Assembly (NCBI GenBank): GCA_900312665.1
Contig: ONZQ02000017.1
Span: forward strand, 496,001-560,000
Length of the DNA: 64,000 nt
Direction: 5' to 3'
Origin: Cephalotrichum gorgonifer
Lineage: Eukaryota > Ascomycota > Sordariomycetes > Microascales > Microascaceae
This document shows, in pieces, positions 22,976 to 35,088 of the stretch (the first letter of the stretch is position 1; each line of letters starts with the position of its first letter). Both the position numbers and the translations under genes were made by a program. Under the pieces are notes generated by a model. It worked only from the letters and a program-made list of their open reading frames with translations, ran no database searches and was not told where the DNA came from.

Positions 22976-24226
22976 ATGGCCGCCGTCAAACCCGCCGACC
23001 CCGTCGCCGAGGCCCCGGCCGCCCAGGAGAAGGCCTCAGTCACGATCAAGACTCCCTTCCGCGCTCCCGCTGCCATCGCCGCCAAGGTTCCCCCGCCCGT
23101 CGAGCTCACGGCCGAGGAGAAGACCAAGTACGACTGGCTCCTCGAGCGGGCGCGCGCCTTCAAGGAGATCACGGTCCGGGCGGATGCCAAGGACCCCAAG
23201 GTTCCGTCGGGCCCGATAACGGATGACGAGCGCATGTGGTTGACGCGCGAGTGCCTGATCCGGTACCTCCGTGCGACGCGGTTCGACGAGAAGGAGACGG
23301 AGAAGCGGCTGCTGCAGACGCTGGCGTGGAGGAGGGAGTTCGGGACCGAGGGGCTGACGGCGGACTACATCTCACCCGAGAACGAGACGGGGAAGCAGAG
23401 CCTCGTTGGGTTCGATGAGACCGGGAGGCCGCTGCACTACCTGGAGCCCGGGAAGCAGAACACGGAGGCGTCGCACAGGCAGGTGGAGCACCTCGTGTTC
23501 ATGGTGGAGAGGGTGATCGAGCTGATGCCGCCGGGCCAGGAGAAGCTGGCGCTGCTGATCAACTTCAAGCAGAGCAAGACGAGGAAGTACACGGCGCCCG
23601 GGATGGGGATGGCGAGGGAGGTGTTGAACATTCTGCAGATGCACTATCCCGAGAGGCTTGGTCGGGCGCTCATTATTAATGGTAAGATTGTTCCCCGCCT
23701 CTTCTGCATTTTTTCGCGGCGGAAACTCAGTCCATGAATTGGCCCGGGTTGGAGCGTTCCAGCTCCCCACCTCCACGGATCTGAAATTTTGCTGACGTTT
23801 TCTGGGAAAACAGTGCCGTGGGTGGTATGGGGCTTCTTCAAGCTCATCACGCCCTTCCTGGACGCGCGGACGGTCGATAAGCTCCGGTTCAACGAGGACA
23901 TGACCCAGTACATCTCGCCCGACCAGCTGTCGAGCGACTTCCAGCCTCAGGGGGCGCTCAAGTTCGAGTACGACCACGCCGAGTACTGGCCCGCGCTGAA
24001 CAAGCTCTGCGACGAGGTCAGGGCGGAGCGCAAGGCGCGCTGGGTCGCCGGCGGGAAGCTCGTCGGGGAGTCCGAGATCTATCTGTTCGGAGGGGCGGAG
24101 GCCGGCATTGGTGCGGCGGCGCCGGCGGCGGAGGTGAAACCCGAGGACTTGAAGGTCGGCGAGTTGAAGATTGAGGAGGCCAAGGGCGAGGAGCCGAAGG
24201 CGGAGGAGGCTAAGACGGCTGCGTGA
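22976..24226 (+). CDS. CRAL-TRIO (Sec14-type) lipid-transfer protein
   Basis: Two exons, 22976-23681 and 23814-24226, give 372 residues. An Ala/Pro-rich start is followed by the CRAL-TRIO N-terminal helices (about 75-130, with CLIRYLRATRFDEKETEKRL) and the lipid-binding domain (about 140-300): GRPLHYLEPGKQN, then the spliced IIN-VPWVVWGFFKLITPFLD, which is the typical Sec14 'N-x-P-W/F-x-F' block, and then KLRF. The last 45 residues are a Glu/Lys/Ala-rich low-complexity tail. The family moves phosphatidylinositol or other lipids between membranes; which lipid cannot be told here. The intron interrupts the codon for the Val before P-W-V. Confidence 0.93.
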
Positions 24227-24605
24227 GGGGGGATAGCGCATATGCGTTAGAAACCATGCTGTAATATTCGCTACACTACCTTGTTTGCTCACGATAGAGC
24301 TTGATAAATGTATAATTACAAAGAGGGTCGCTTAATTATTTCAAAAAATGCCCGTGGCAACGTGGTTTATGGGCAAAGATCGGTGGCATGTTACCAAGCT
24401 GCTATGACGTTTTGACATAAACGGTGCGGCACGAGGCGTTGGCCGTGCCCCACATTTCCGCCAGCAAGCACCACTCGTTGCAACCTCACCAAACGGACCA
24501 TTTCCGTAACAGCACACACCCCAAACCCAAACTCTCATCCCACCTCTTCCTCCTCCCCTCGTCCGCTCCTTTAATACCAGCACGACAGCCTACAAATAGA
24601 GAGCC
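24227..24605. other. Intergenic
   Basis: 3' flank of the CRAL-TRIO gene and promoter of the TRAPP subunit gene. No other gene seen. Confidence 0.5.
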
Positions 24606-25387
24606 ATGGCGAGTTTACAACATGGCAAAGGGCCCCAGAAGGACCAGGCGGGCCTCCGGCACCCGTCCAACGGCAAGACGATCTACCACCGACCCCTAAA
24701 CCGCACCAAGACCTCGGAGCTCAGCCAGGCGAGCTTCGCGTACCTCTTCTCCGAGATGATCAGCTACGCGCAGGGGCGTGTGCGGGATATCCAAGACCTA
24801 GAAGCCCGGTATGTATCCAGATAACCCATCCTCCGCTTCCCCCCTCCCCCTCTCCCGTCCTCGTTCGATCCGTCCCCCCATCTGTCACCCTCCTATCTGC
24901 CAACTCCAAGCTGACATTTCCCGACCCGCCAAACAGCCTCAACGCCCAAGGCCATCCCATAGGCCTCAAGCTCCTCGACCTCCTCATCCACCGCGAGCCC
25001 GCCCGGGCCCAGCTCCGCCCCCTGACCATCATCTCCCTCCTCCACTTCATAAAGCAGACCGTCTGGACGCACCTCTTCGCGCGGCAGGCGGACCGGCTCG
25101 AGAAGTCCGCCAACGCGGACACGCCGGACGAGTACATGATCATCGACAACGAGCCGCTCGTCAACGCGTACGTGAGCGTGCCCAGGGAGATGTCGCAGCT
25201 GAACTGCGCCGCCTACGTGGCCGGCATCGTGGAGGGCGTGTGCGACGGCGCGGGGTTCCCAGCCAAGGTCGGCGCGCACTCGGTCGGAAAGGAGGGCGAG
25301 GGCGAGATGTGGCCCGGAAGAACGGTGTTTCTGGTGAAGTTTGCGCCCGAGGTGCTGGAGCGGGAGAAGTATTTGGGGAAGTCTTAG
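24606..25387 (+). CDS. TRS31: TRAPP complex subunit Trs31/TRAPPC5
   Basis: Two exons, 24606-24808 and 24937-25387, give 217 residues. Signatures of the Bet3-family subunit TRAPPC5 are SELSQASFAYLFSEMISYAQ in the first exon, GLKLLDLLIHRE after the intron, and TVWTHLFARQADRLEKS, DEYMIIDNEPLVN and LNCAAYVAGIVEGVCDGAGF in the second. Trs31 is a core subunit of TRAPP complexes, the guanine-nucleotide exchange factors for Ypt1/Rab1 at the early Golgi. The length and domain cover the full family, and nothing is missing. Confidence 0.96.
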
Positions 25388-25762
25388 TAGGGGCGGAATT
25401 TGCTTTTGTCGGTGAGGATGGTGCAAGGGCGCGGTGCCTGGGGAGGGGGCAGATATCGTGGGATTTTGACCCCCGGTTGTGTATATGGCGTTTACGGATG
25501 GTATATGGGAAAGCGGAGTTCTTTGCTATTTGGGGCTGGAAACTACATTTTAGCGGAAGACCTCTTGATTCGCATCGTGGGAACGAGCTGACCCCCAGTG
25601 TTTGCATGTGCGTTCCGTCCACGTTTCCAAAGCCTTCGGGCGCATGACTTCCTGGTTTGACAATATAGCGGGAATATGCCATGGGCGCCCACTTGGTCTG
25701 ACTTGAGAGCTCTCTTCACGCCAATTAGCGCAGAAAATTCCATCGCACAACCAGCGAAACAC
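25388..25762. other. Intergenic
   Basis: 3' flank of the TRAPP subunit gene and the region 5' of the tRNA gene. No coding sequence seen. Confidence 0.5.
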
Positions 25763-25833
25763 AGCATTGTAGCTCAGAGGTAGAGCACTGGGCTCATAAC
25801 CCAGGGGTCCTAGGATCGACACCTAGCAATGCT
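25763..25833 (+). tRNA. Initiator tRNA-Met (CAT anticodon), intron-less
   Basis: It folds as a cloverleaf. The acceptor stem is AGCATTG/CAATGCT (7 pairs), the D stem GCTC/GAGC, the anticodon stem CTGGG/CCCAG with loop CTCATAA, the variable loop has 5 bases, and the T stem is CTAGG/CCTAG with loop ATCGACA. Eukaryotic initiator features are all present: the A1-T72 pair, three consecutive G-C pairs next to the anticodon loop, and A54 and A60 in the T loop instead of the usual T54 and pyrimidine. A T-run (gttttttttc) follows at about 25842, fitting Pol III termination. Confidence 0.93.
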
Positions 25834-25838
25834 ACAAT

Positions 25839-25850
25839 ATGTTTTTTTTC
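25839..25850 (+). terminator. Pol III terminator T-run
   Basis: An uninterrupted T-run begins about 9 bases after the tRNA 3' end, the usual RNA polymerase III stop signal. Confidence 0.7.
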
Positions 25851-26341
25851 TTCTTCTTTTTGTCTTTCCTCCCCCTTTCACTCTCACTTCGCTTCAACCA
25901 TTGATTGAAGCTATCTGCGGAATGTAGCCTTTTCTCAAACTGCGCTGGTCAGGGTACGCAAGCGAAGTGCTTCCTCTGCTGGCGTTAAAGAAGAGTTACT
26001 CGCCCATAATACCGTCCGGCCATGCGTACTAGAGCATTATCGCCTATGACTCCGCTAGAATTTGTTCAATAAGGCGCGTAAAAGGTCTGCTCAATCTAAT
26101 ACAAGAAGGCTAGGACGTTGAGCTCTTCGTCCTGCAGACTTGAGCCGGGCGGTGCCAAAAAGCCCCCAGTAGAAGCCTCCCGTGGGCATAACAAACAACC
26201 AAATCAAAGAGAGAGGCAAACGCCGAACACCACCGAAGGACGCTCTCCTGCGTCGTAACCCCGCCTGCCACTTAATGCCCCCGTAACGCCCGATCCCTCG
26301 ACCCTCAATCCCTCGATCCACCCCCGACATCCCCCCCCACC
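25851..26341. other. Intergenic
   Basis: No gene recognised between the tRNA and the 3' end of the small minus-strand gene. Confidence 0.5.
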
Positions 26342-26816
26342 TCACCTCGGCAACTTCCTCCCCGCAGGCCCGGCGCCCTGCTTCGGTCCCCTCTCCATCA
26401 GCTCCCTCAGCCCCAGGTCCCTCCACGCGGGCTCCTTGACCCTCTGCGTGGCCTTCTGTATCCCAAAGGCCGCGTGCTGGTCGGGGACCACGTCGTCCTC
26501 GTCCTCCGGGTTTACGGGCTGGTGCTCGGGCTTGACGTAGATCTCGTCCTGGGGGAGCTTGTCTTTGCAGAAGTCCTCGAAGAGGTCGGCGTCGCGGGGG
26601 CGGTGGAGGTGGACGTAGGTGTGGGCTGCGTCTTTGTTCTAGGCGGGAGAGAGCGGGTTAGTTTTAGGGAGGGAAGGGTTGGAGCGGGGAGTCCCAGGGA
26701 AGGAAGAGAGGGTGCGTTACCATTTTGGGAATCTGCGGGCTGCGCGGGAGTTTGTGGTTATGGAAGAGAGACTTGTTCTCGGGGTCGGTGGGGATAATAG
26801 GCGCAGTGTGAGGCAT
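26342..26816 (-). CDS. Small conserved-looking protein, unrecognised
   Basis: Two exons, 26721-26816 and 26342-26638, give 130 residues. The intron has GTAACG and CGCCTAG ends with a CTAAC branch, and both exons are in phase. There is no signal peptide or transmembrane helix. The sequence is hydrophilic, with Pro, His and charged residues (YVHLHRPRDADLFEDFCKDK, then an acidic EDEDD patch) and a C-terminal basic part with REL-MERG and AGRKLPR. I do not recognise the family. The coherent composition across a precise intron makes it very likely a real gene. Confidence 0.7.
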
Positions 26817-27058
26817 GGATGTGGGGTGGTGAGCTGCGCCTGGAACGCGTGAAGTTAAATTTATTGAGGTTTGGTGACGCGTTGCGGGGCATGCAGCGTC
26901 GGAGGTGATGGATGGATTGGCGAGCTTACTTGTACTAGGTGCGTGCCAATGGAGCTATTTTTAGCAGGTCTCCAGGTGCCATTTCTCATCACCCCAGATC
27001 CATATACTACAAGTACGTAACCACTCGAATATCTCCTCAATGCGTTTCTCCAAAGCCT

Positions 27059-29307
27059 CTACACAATCACAAATTCCTGCACTTCCCCCTTCTTCAACTG
27101 AGGAACCGTGATCGCTCCGTAGGCCGACCATAATCCCACTCTCTGGTACCGCCCAGGCGGCTCTCCTTTCGGGTGCGCTAGAAGCAGACCCCTCATCCGG
27201 GATTCTCCGCGCTCGACCCATTCCATCACAGGCAGACAAAAGGCTTCGTCGCCTTGAGCATCGTGGGAAACCCTGGATGTGCGGACCGCCTCCTCCAGAG
27301 ATGCGTCCGGCTGCAACACGTCCACTGCCGCCGTGTCGATGTACGATACCACCGGCTCCCCGTCGCTGGTGTTCTCGTCCAGCACCACGATCGTCCTATT
27401 GGTTTGCCCGTCGTGACCCTCCTCCCTGTTCCCGTCCGTCCCCTCGAGGAAGTCGTGTGTGCCGTCGGTGCCCTCCACCGTCAGGGCCGAACCCGAGACT
27501 CCCACGGAAATCAGACGGCCGCGAAGGCGCATGTACCCTCCCTTCAGCGCCCCCGTACGGTCCGTCCCGGCCAGCACGAGTCGGACGTCGACCACGTCGC
27601 AGAGGGCCACGGTGGATGGCCCCCCCGCCCCGTGCGTCTTGTGGACGAACTGTATGCTCCCCTCGATGGATGCCCAGGACCACGAGGGCGCCCTGTACTG
27701 CGCGGTGCGGTACGTCTTGTGGAAGTTATCGGTCTCCCAGCAGAGCGAGTGAGGCAGCTGGGACCGCCACAACCCCGCGATGTACTCATCCGCCTCCTCG
27801 CCCCCCAGCAGTCCCCACCTGTGGCTGGCGAGACCGGCCATCGCGACGAGCTTGTCCGAGAAGACGGTGAGCCCGCACGCCGCGTACTTCTCGACCAGGT
27901 CGCACCAGACGACGTGGTAGCTCGAGATCTCAGACGGATCCCCGGCCTTATTGTACGGGTCGTAGCGCAGCTTCTCCGGCACGCCGCCGGGCCACGCCTC
28001 GCTCATGAGCGACTCGCGGCACTCCCACCACAGCTGCGTCGTCGTGAGGCTCAGGTTCCGGCCGGACAGGTACGACTCCTGCATGACCCACGCACGCCCG
28101 CCCAGCGGCGAGCGCTCGATCTCGTCCCTGTACCCGTCCACGTTCGCCAGGAGGTACCGGCCCTCACCTGAGCCCTGGCGCCACCGCGGGGCGATCCGGA
28201 GCGGCGGTATGTTGAGGGGCTCGCGGCGCAGGAAGCTCGCCTCGGAGTTCTCCGCCGCGGCGCTCGCGGAGATGTTGACCATGGCGTTGCCGTAGACGTC
28301 CTTCATTGTCGACGCCTCGGCCCGCCAGTCGTCCACCGAGTCTTGGATGATGCAGAGGGAGTCGATCCATAGGAGCCGGATCCCGAGCCTCGTGGCGACG
28401 CCGATGGCCTCGACATAGCTTTGCGGGAGGTCCGCTATCTGCACTCCCGCCTCTAGCTGTGTCTTGTTCCCTTGTAGTAGCTTGAGCGTCTTTGCCTGGC
28501 CCCAGCAGTGGGAGAATGACGCATATTCTCCAGCCATAGCCTTGTTTCCGCGTTCGATGACCCTGACCGTCTTTTCGTCCATGATCTCTACTAGTCGAGT
28601 CGGCCGGAACGCGTGGTCTCGAGGTCGGCACTTGGGGTGGTTCCTCACGCAGTTGTCCAGCCATGATTCGGCCAGGGACCACATCCGGGGGTCTTGGGTG
28701 TCGGCGGGAGGCTCGTAGCTCATGTCGGAGGCCGGAAGCGCTTTTTAGACTAGGTTTTAGCACCTGCTGGTACCGTGTATTCGTTTATCTTGCTAGGGCC
28801 TGGATACTCACCGTTGGTCGGCACCAGCGCGAACGCCCAACACGGCGGAATCATGTGTGGATCGTGCGCGTTTGCATCTGCGCCACTGGCTGGGATGCAG
28901 ACATTTCCGTGCTCGTCTACATCCTGTGATGTCCCCCCCTGTGCATCAGGCGCGTTCTCCTCGTCCTCATCCTCTTCCCCCTCATCGTCCTCATCCTCAT
29001 CCTCATCGTCCTCATCCTCATCCTCATCCACATCGTCTCCCATTGCGTCGAGGGTAAGACGAAACCATTCCGAGCCATCGGTGCTAAGATCCTCATAGCG
29101 ATATAGATACCAGCTCGCTTTGAACTCCTCTTCCCCCGATTCGAAGTGCTCGAATCCCCGGCTGCGCGTAATTATGCTGCAGAACCGACATCCGCCCTCT
29201 GCCGCCGCGAGGATGGCCGTCTTGGACTGGTGATGCGGCCGGGATTCTCGGAGTACTTGTTCGCCGGCGAACATACCCTCGCAGACGGCGCAAAGTTGGG
29301 CATCCAT
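27059..29307 (-). CDS. HET-domain (heterokaryon incompatibility) protein
   Basis: Two exons, 28812-29307 and 27059-28740, give 725 residues. The start is the first in-frame ATG (MDAQLCAVCEGMF); a zinc-finger-like C-x-x-C and a later C-x-x-C follow, as in many HET proteins. Residues about 100-140 are a strongly acidic Asp/Glu run encoded by a CTC-ATC simple repeat. The HET core follows the intron: EYASFSHCWGQAKTLKLL, then IRLLWIDSLCIIQDSVDDW and EASTMKDVYGNAMVNISAS. The C-terminal half is the variable region with the usual RAWVMQESYLSGRNL motif. HET domains trigger cell death on non-self fusion in characterised cases; most family members are untested. Confidence 0.93.
28952..29040. repeat. CTC-ATC trinucleotide-type repeat inside HET gene
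   Basis: A near-perfect run of CTC/ATC codon complements (GAx/GAT on the coding strand) encodes an acidic stretch of about 30 residues. Length variation between strains is expected for such tracts. Confidence 0.75.
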
Positions 29308-30658
29308 AGCTTTTCTGGTCGCCCTGCTACAACTTGGCAGCTTGGAGGAGAGGGACAAGGCTGCCTTCAAAGACTTAATTGCCTGCCTGTTCAGGAATGC
29401 GCTTTGCCCTAACCAATCACCTAATCCACATCCTGCATGGCCAGCATCTGCATCTGCATCCTAACAAGGCTTCGTCTCGCCTCAGTTCGATCCTCCCCCA
29501 TGACAGACATAGTTTTCGAACCCAAAGCCGCCTTTTAAAGAACTTGCATCACTGACGTGTAAGCACGTTGTTGACCTCCTGTTCACTAATCAAATAACTA
29601 TATTTAGCAATGGACCATGCGCCTTGACTCAAAACAACCTCTTAATAAGGGCAAAGGATATTCTCATGGGAGGAGTGAATAGAGGCAGATGCGTGAGCTA
29701 CCTCCATATCCTGCGTAGGTTAGATTCAATCCACCCATGCCCAGCGTAACGATCGCAAGAGAGAACGACTTCCCATCACCTCGCCCTCCGAAGTGTCTTA
29801 CCCACCAAGCAACAAGCACCCACACTCTTCGACTTCCTAGGTAACGGCTGGGGCCTGACGTCATAAGAGTAGCCTCAATCAAATCGTGGCCATCCCGAGA
29901 CTCAACCCAGGTATTGAAGTGTGCCAAGATGAAGCAATCTAAACCCGATCCCGCCTTCAGTCTTGGCATCTTGTCCTAGACATTCTACATCCGTTCTTTT
30001 TGGGGTGGAGGTTGGGTCTCATCCAGAGCGGAGAAAGATAACAACGGACGGGAGGGGATTTCTCGGGGAAGTCTTGGCCCTCGACCCGGACTAGAAGCGG
30101 AAGAGCAAGTGGAGAGGGAATCCACTGTATACTGCCTCGCCTGGCATGGCCGTTTAACGAGCCGTATCTTCAGAATGGAGCAAAACAAGAAAAGAAAATA
30201 TAGCGGGCACTAATAGCTCCGTGATAGGATACCCGAAGAAAATCGTCATTGTGCATGGAGATAATGTCTCGTCCCCGGAGCCGGGGGGAAGAGAAAACGG
30301 GAGGTCTCAGGATATGTCTGACACCAGGTTAACTTGGGGTCAATCTCTGCAAGAAGGGGGAACTTGCAGCGAAGAAGCAAGTCTTGTCTGCTTCTCACAT
30401 GCTCCTGCTCGATGGCAACTCGAATGGAGCGGATTCCATGTTTATCCTAAATCTAGCTCCCGAGAGGATCCTGAAGGTTGCGTGTTACGTGGCGTGGCGC
30501 AGCAACTCTCCGCTAAAAGCCTCCTCCATACGGAAGAAGAGGCATTTAAGTGTACTTGCTAAGTGTGCGCTGTCGTCCACAACCACACACTGGCGCCCTC
30601 GTTCGATTTGGGGTACCACCTTCTCTTACATGGGAATATTTGTCAAAAGAGAAGGGGA

Positions 30659-30673
30659 GGGGGGGGGGGGGGG
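30659..30673 (+). repeat. G homopolymer run (15 bases)
   Basis: A pure G run, possibly unstable in length or miscalled in assembly. Confidence 0.8.
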
Positions 30674-31383
30674 TTGGGAACGAACTCGGAGTATATCGAG
30701 AGGCAAAAACGTTAAAAGGGAACCGCGGTCAAATGGGAGTCCTCCGGGAAGGGTGGCGGTCAATATATTCGGAGCTTGCTGATAGTTTCAGGGACGTTTT
30801 CCCTTGCCTTGGATCTTTTGGATCTGCCCATGGATTTCATGCCGACGACGACGAGCACAGGAAATCCCAGGGCAAATCGTCCGAAACGGGAAGCCGTTTG
30901 TCCAACACGCCCGCCCCGAGACAGCAGCAGCCCGCACGTGGCGTGACGGGGTCCCAAATAACTAAATAACTACAAGTACATGTATTATTACTTGTTACGT
31001 GTACGGTTGAGAGCCCAAGCTCGAGTTCGAGTGGGTTGGTACACACATGCATTATTTGAACTCAGTCCCAAACGGGAAGGCGCCTCCGCGCAAGGTTTTC
31101 CATGCAAGACAAGAGCGCCTCCTTGCCTCGCCCTTGGACTACAGGTATAATCCCTATTCTAATATTGGCATCTGAATATGTTGGTGCCGAATGTTGAGAG
31201 TGCAGATCCGTCTTGGTCGCGTGGCAAAACCAAACCTCCAAAGGACAGGCAAGATCTACGAGGCAAATACGACGCTGGGATGATACTATAGTTAGTATTC
31301 GTAGAGACGGTTCAGAGGCTGGTACCCCAAATATAAGCTACTCCACGATAAGGGCTAGCTCCGGATCGGACCCGCTTCAGACG

Positions 31384-31406
31384 GATGAGGGATGAGGGAT
31401 GAGGGA
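31384..31406 (+). repeat. GATGAGG heptamer repeat
   Basis: Three tandem copies of a seven-base unit, followed by purine-rich imperfect copies (gaagagg). Confidence 0.7.
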
Positions 31407-34400
31407 AGAGAGAAGGGGAAGAGGGGAAGAGGGATTGAGGAAGTTCGACGGCAATTACGTGCGGGTGCTCCGATCGCCCCCGCTGCGTGAGCCGCCTACG
31501 CGTCCCCAGCTTGAGGTTGACGGCCCTTCTATTCGGCGCTACTCCAGCGGCAGGATATGGAACAATATGGTGTTTGGGAACACACTGTCCAGTACGAAGG
31601 GAATGGGCTTTCGGATAATGCCGTGGATGAGGCCGGAACTTTTGCTCCGACGTGCTCGAACGAATGTGTGAGTGTGAGTAGGAGTAGGAGTACCGAGTAG
31701 GTAGGTGCTGTTTCTCTGTTCCACCGCGCTCTGTCGTCCCGAAACCAGTCAATCGCCGATTTCGGCAAAGAGGCTGTTTCTTTCTTTTGGCAGAGGACAA
31801 CGGGCATGCTCCATTTCTCGTTTCTCCCCGTAGCTTGATCAGAGCTAGGGAGCATAGCATCCTCCCAGTTGCGGTCCCTGGGAAAACATCATACTCGTCC
31901 TCGCGCTCGTGCTCCTAATAATTAGCAAATAGACCCGTGCGAGAGAGACCATGCGCGAGAGACCGTACAAGCCAATCCCTGTGTAGCGCGGCCCCCCTGC
32001 CAGCATTTTGCTTGCGAAAAATGCGTCCAAAAGGCGGGGTAATTTAATGGTTCAGCAGATTCGGCGATAGGCCCTGTTTTTCCCAGTCCTTTCGGCGTAA
32101 TGGCCGACACTTCAGCCAGTCGCCACACGCACTAGGGTCTGCGCTATTTGCGGAGCCCTGCATATGGCTCGTGGAAACCTTATCGAATCGGGCCAATCCC
32201 TGATACAGACAGCCCCTTTTACTCACGCATGCAACGGGGCAGACTTCCCATTGCAGGCGATCCCGTTAGAAAGGCACACCGCACTCCTCCTCCCAAGGTG
32301 AGAAACTGGGGAGGGGGCTATCGAGGCTCCATCGCGCCCCACCAGCAGGCCACGATAGAGGGAGACTTTGGAAGTTGGTAGCTGATAGCCTCGAGGGAAA
32401 GGGGGGGGTGCGGCGAGGCCAGAAGAGGTCCGGGGGACAGTTGCGGGACCTGTGTCCGGATTCAGTGTTGGAGGCGGCTCTTCGACTCGCAGATATCGGA
32501 TGAGGGGTGCGAGCAACGCGACAGCGCTAGCTACGGGCTTTAGGCAGCTCGAGTGAATCTCCGGCTTGGGGCTTCGGGGCGAGCTCGACGGCAATCCGGG
32601 CGTTCGGGGAAGAGATGCGATAGGATGGGATGCTGGACTCGGGGGAGAAAACGCCGTACTCGGTATTAATAGGCTCCGCGAAAGTGCAACGTCTGCTGCT
32701 ACCAGGAAAGTTGGCGCTCTGTCAATGAGTACAAGTACAAGGAAATAGCGTATCCAAGAAAGCGTATTGGCCCTGCCTCATCCCTGTCCTTGTCCCTGTC
32801 CCTCGTCTGGTGCAGCAAAATTCGCCGATGGCAGAACTAATTACTGGCAACTGTTGCTTTGTGGTATGACGGGCCGACCGTGGTGTGGTACTGATTTCCC
32901 GTGGTGGCACGACGTGGCACCGAGTATGCTTGGCCTTCCGAAAAGCCAAGCATTGGCACATTGGCGCGAGCAACGCTGTACGGGAGACCGGCATTCGCCA
33001 ATGAGCCAAGAGACGATGCGTGGGCCTTGGCCCGGATCCGCCTTCCGAAAATTGGCCAGGAGCCAGCCGCCTCTCCTCCCAGTCGTCTGAGACACCTGAA
33101 TTTCCCCCGCCCGCCGAGCTAGACTCGTCCGAGTACAAGTACGGAGTACTTCTAGGTTTCGTGGTCGGTAGTGGTAATTAGTTACGTACGTCGCCTCATC
33201 TCCTTCGCTCCACTGAGGTAACTGCCTGCCTGTTCACAAGCCGTGGCGCGATGAGGGGAAGAGCCCCGTATAATTTCAACTGATACAAGTAGCTGATACT
33301 TTATCTTCATAGCGGCGGCCCGGGCCCAATCTCCTCTACACCCATCATCTCCTGCTTTTTGTTATTTTCCCTTTCTACTTCAAAGGTCGTACCTGCGGCT
33401 ATCGTAATCTCCACCTGAACAAAGAAGCAAAAGGTAAAAGAATAAAATAGGAAAAGAAGAAAGAAAACAGGGCAGGGCGATTGGACTAATGTCATGCAAC
33501 GAGGGGGTGGCAGGTGTATACGCGAGCACCACCGCCTGGCTGCAGCCGCCCGACGCTGGGTATGTCAATCCCACTCCCCTCCGCCAGCTTTTGCTCTTTA
33601 GCGCCACAGCAGATGCGCCGTGGAGATGCTCTCTCAGTACCGCCAAGCTTTTAAGCTTCTAATACCTACCGAGGGGAGGAGAACGACTTGTACACGTACA
33701 CCGTACTTGCATAGCTCCCCCCTAACAACTTATTAGTACTCGGGCGTCCTGGTATGGGGCTAGTGGGGCGCCGGTCTATGTCACTTTCAGGAGTTCGAAC
33801 TCTGGCCGGGGATACGCAGTGCTGGATTGCGGGGGCGTGGATTAATAGGCGCATAATTCCTCGTATGAGTGGCGAGACCGGCAGGCACAGCTGAAGTTTA
33901 AAGTTCAGCGATTTATTGGGTTTTTGCTAGCTACCAGCAGAGTAAAACGCTAAATTCAACTCTGTAGAAACGACGAAATATTACTTGTACGACGAGGTAA
34001 TAGAGCAGGGCGAAGAGCGAGATTCGAACAAGTAATAGTGCCAAGGTACGGTAGAGCGTGAAGAGGGGCGAGCGGCCATGGTCCAGGCCTGGTCGAAACA
34101 GTATCAGGTCGTTGCTTCCCCAAGATCCTAACACCGACGGCGCTACTTTAGTACTTCGACCTTGCATTAGCTCTGTCTAGACACACCCCATCCCCAAAAC
34201 TTAAAGCACCCCCCCACGGCATCTCCCCTTTCGGCCTTCCCACCAATCTTTCGCTTCATGACCTTAATTCCCCTGTAACTTGGCTCCGTTTCGTCAGGTC
34301 TGATTGGCCCCCGGCTGCCAAGCGCCAAGAAAGAGACCTGCAGTTTACAGATACCCACATGCAATAAAGTCACTACCCACCCATTCCCTCCTTCCTCCTT

Positions 34401-35088
34401 GGCTCCCCCTCGAAGGACTCGTACTATCGTGGCCGGACTTGGGTGAACCATCGACCCTCTCTTTCGCCCCTTGGTTCCTCTCTCCTCCTGATATCTTTCT
34501 TCTTGTCGTGTCACTACTCGATAACCTAGCGAGTACGGAGGCCGAGAAAAAGAGAATTATATCTCCCGACACCCACCCTCTCGGAGCACCTGCGGTAGCA
34601 CCTTCCTACAACAGCCCGAATAGACTCTATCTTGTCGGATCTCTTATCACCTTGCTCTTTCCATCCCACCCCCCCCCATTGACGACTACGAATACTTCAA
34701 GACTCTTTCTTCCCATTGTTTCCGTCGACCAAACGCCGTCGAAAGGCAATCAATCGCTCTTGGACCCTTCAGAAACCTGTCACCTGCAAACAAGTTGCTT
34801 TTCTTCCTCGTTTCTGTTTGCATTCCAAACTCAAAACGTCGAGGTTTCCGTTATTGGCATTCCACTTCCAAACATCTTTCCACGATTAGACTTCACCAGT
34901 TACACTTTACGAATTCCACCGTCCGAAAACTCTTTTCTATCTCCTCATTCTTCGTCGACCTCCAATCGCTCATCCCAGCCGCTCTCAATCGGATCCTCTA
35001 GCTCTCGCCGCAACTTGCAGAACAGTCTCATCCACGACAGCACTCTGAGAGCCGAATACCATCTCACGAGCCGATCTCTCCCCTCCAA

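Larger units (their letters stand above)
29308..35088. other. Gene-poor 5.8-kb region
   Basis: I find no supported gene here. There are simple repeats (a 15-base G run at 30659-30673 and gatgagg repeats near 31384), several TACAAGTA/TACTTGTA-type palindromes (about 30970-31005), and a long CT-rich stretch from about 34360 that probably forms the leader of the gene at 35089. Long reading frames such as 34304-35146 and 31312-31860 start at non-ATG codons or have low-complexity composition. Confidence 0.5.

Noticed and set aside
23372..24292. Minus-strand frame of 306 codons
   Set aside because: Antisense to the CRAL-TRIO gene, Arg/Leu-rich with no motif.
27254..28171. Plus-strand frame of 305 codons
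   Set aside because: Antisense shadow of the HET-domain exon; Arg/Pro/His-rich.
33721..33840. Possible second tRNA (GTTCGAACTC B-box-like)
   Set aside because: No acceptor or anticodon stems could be formed around it.
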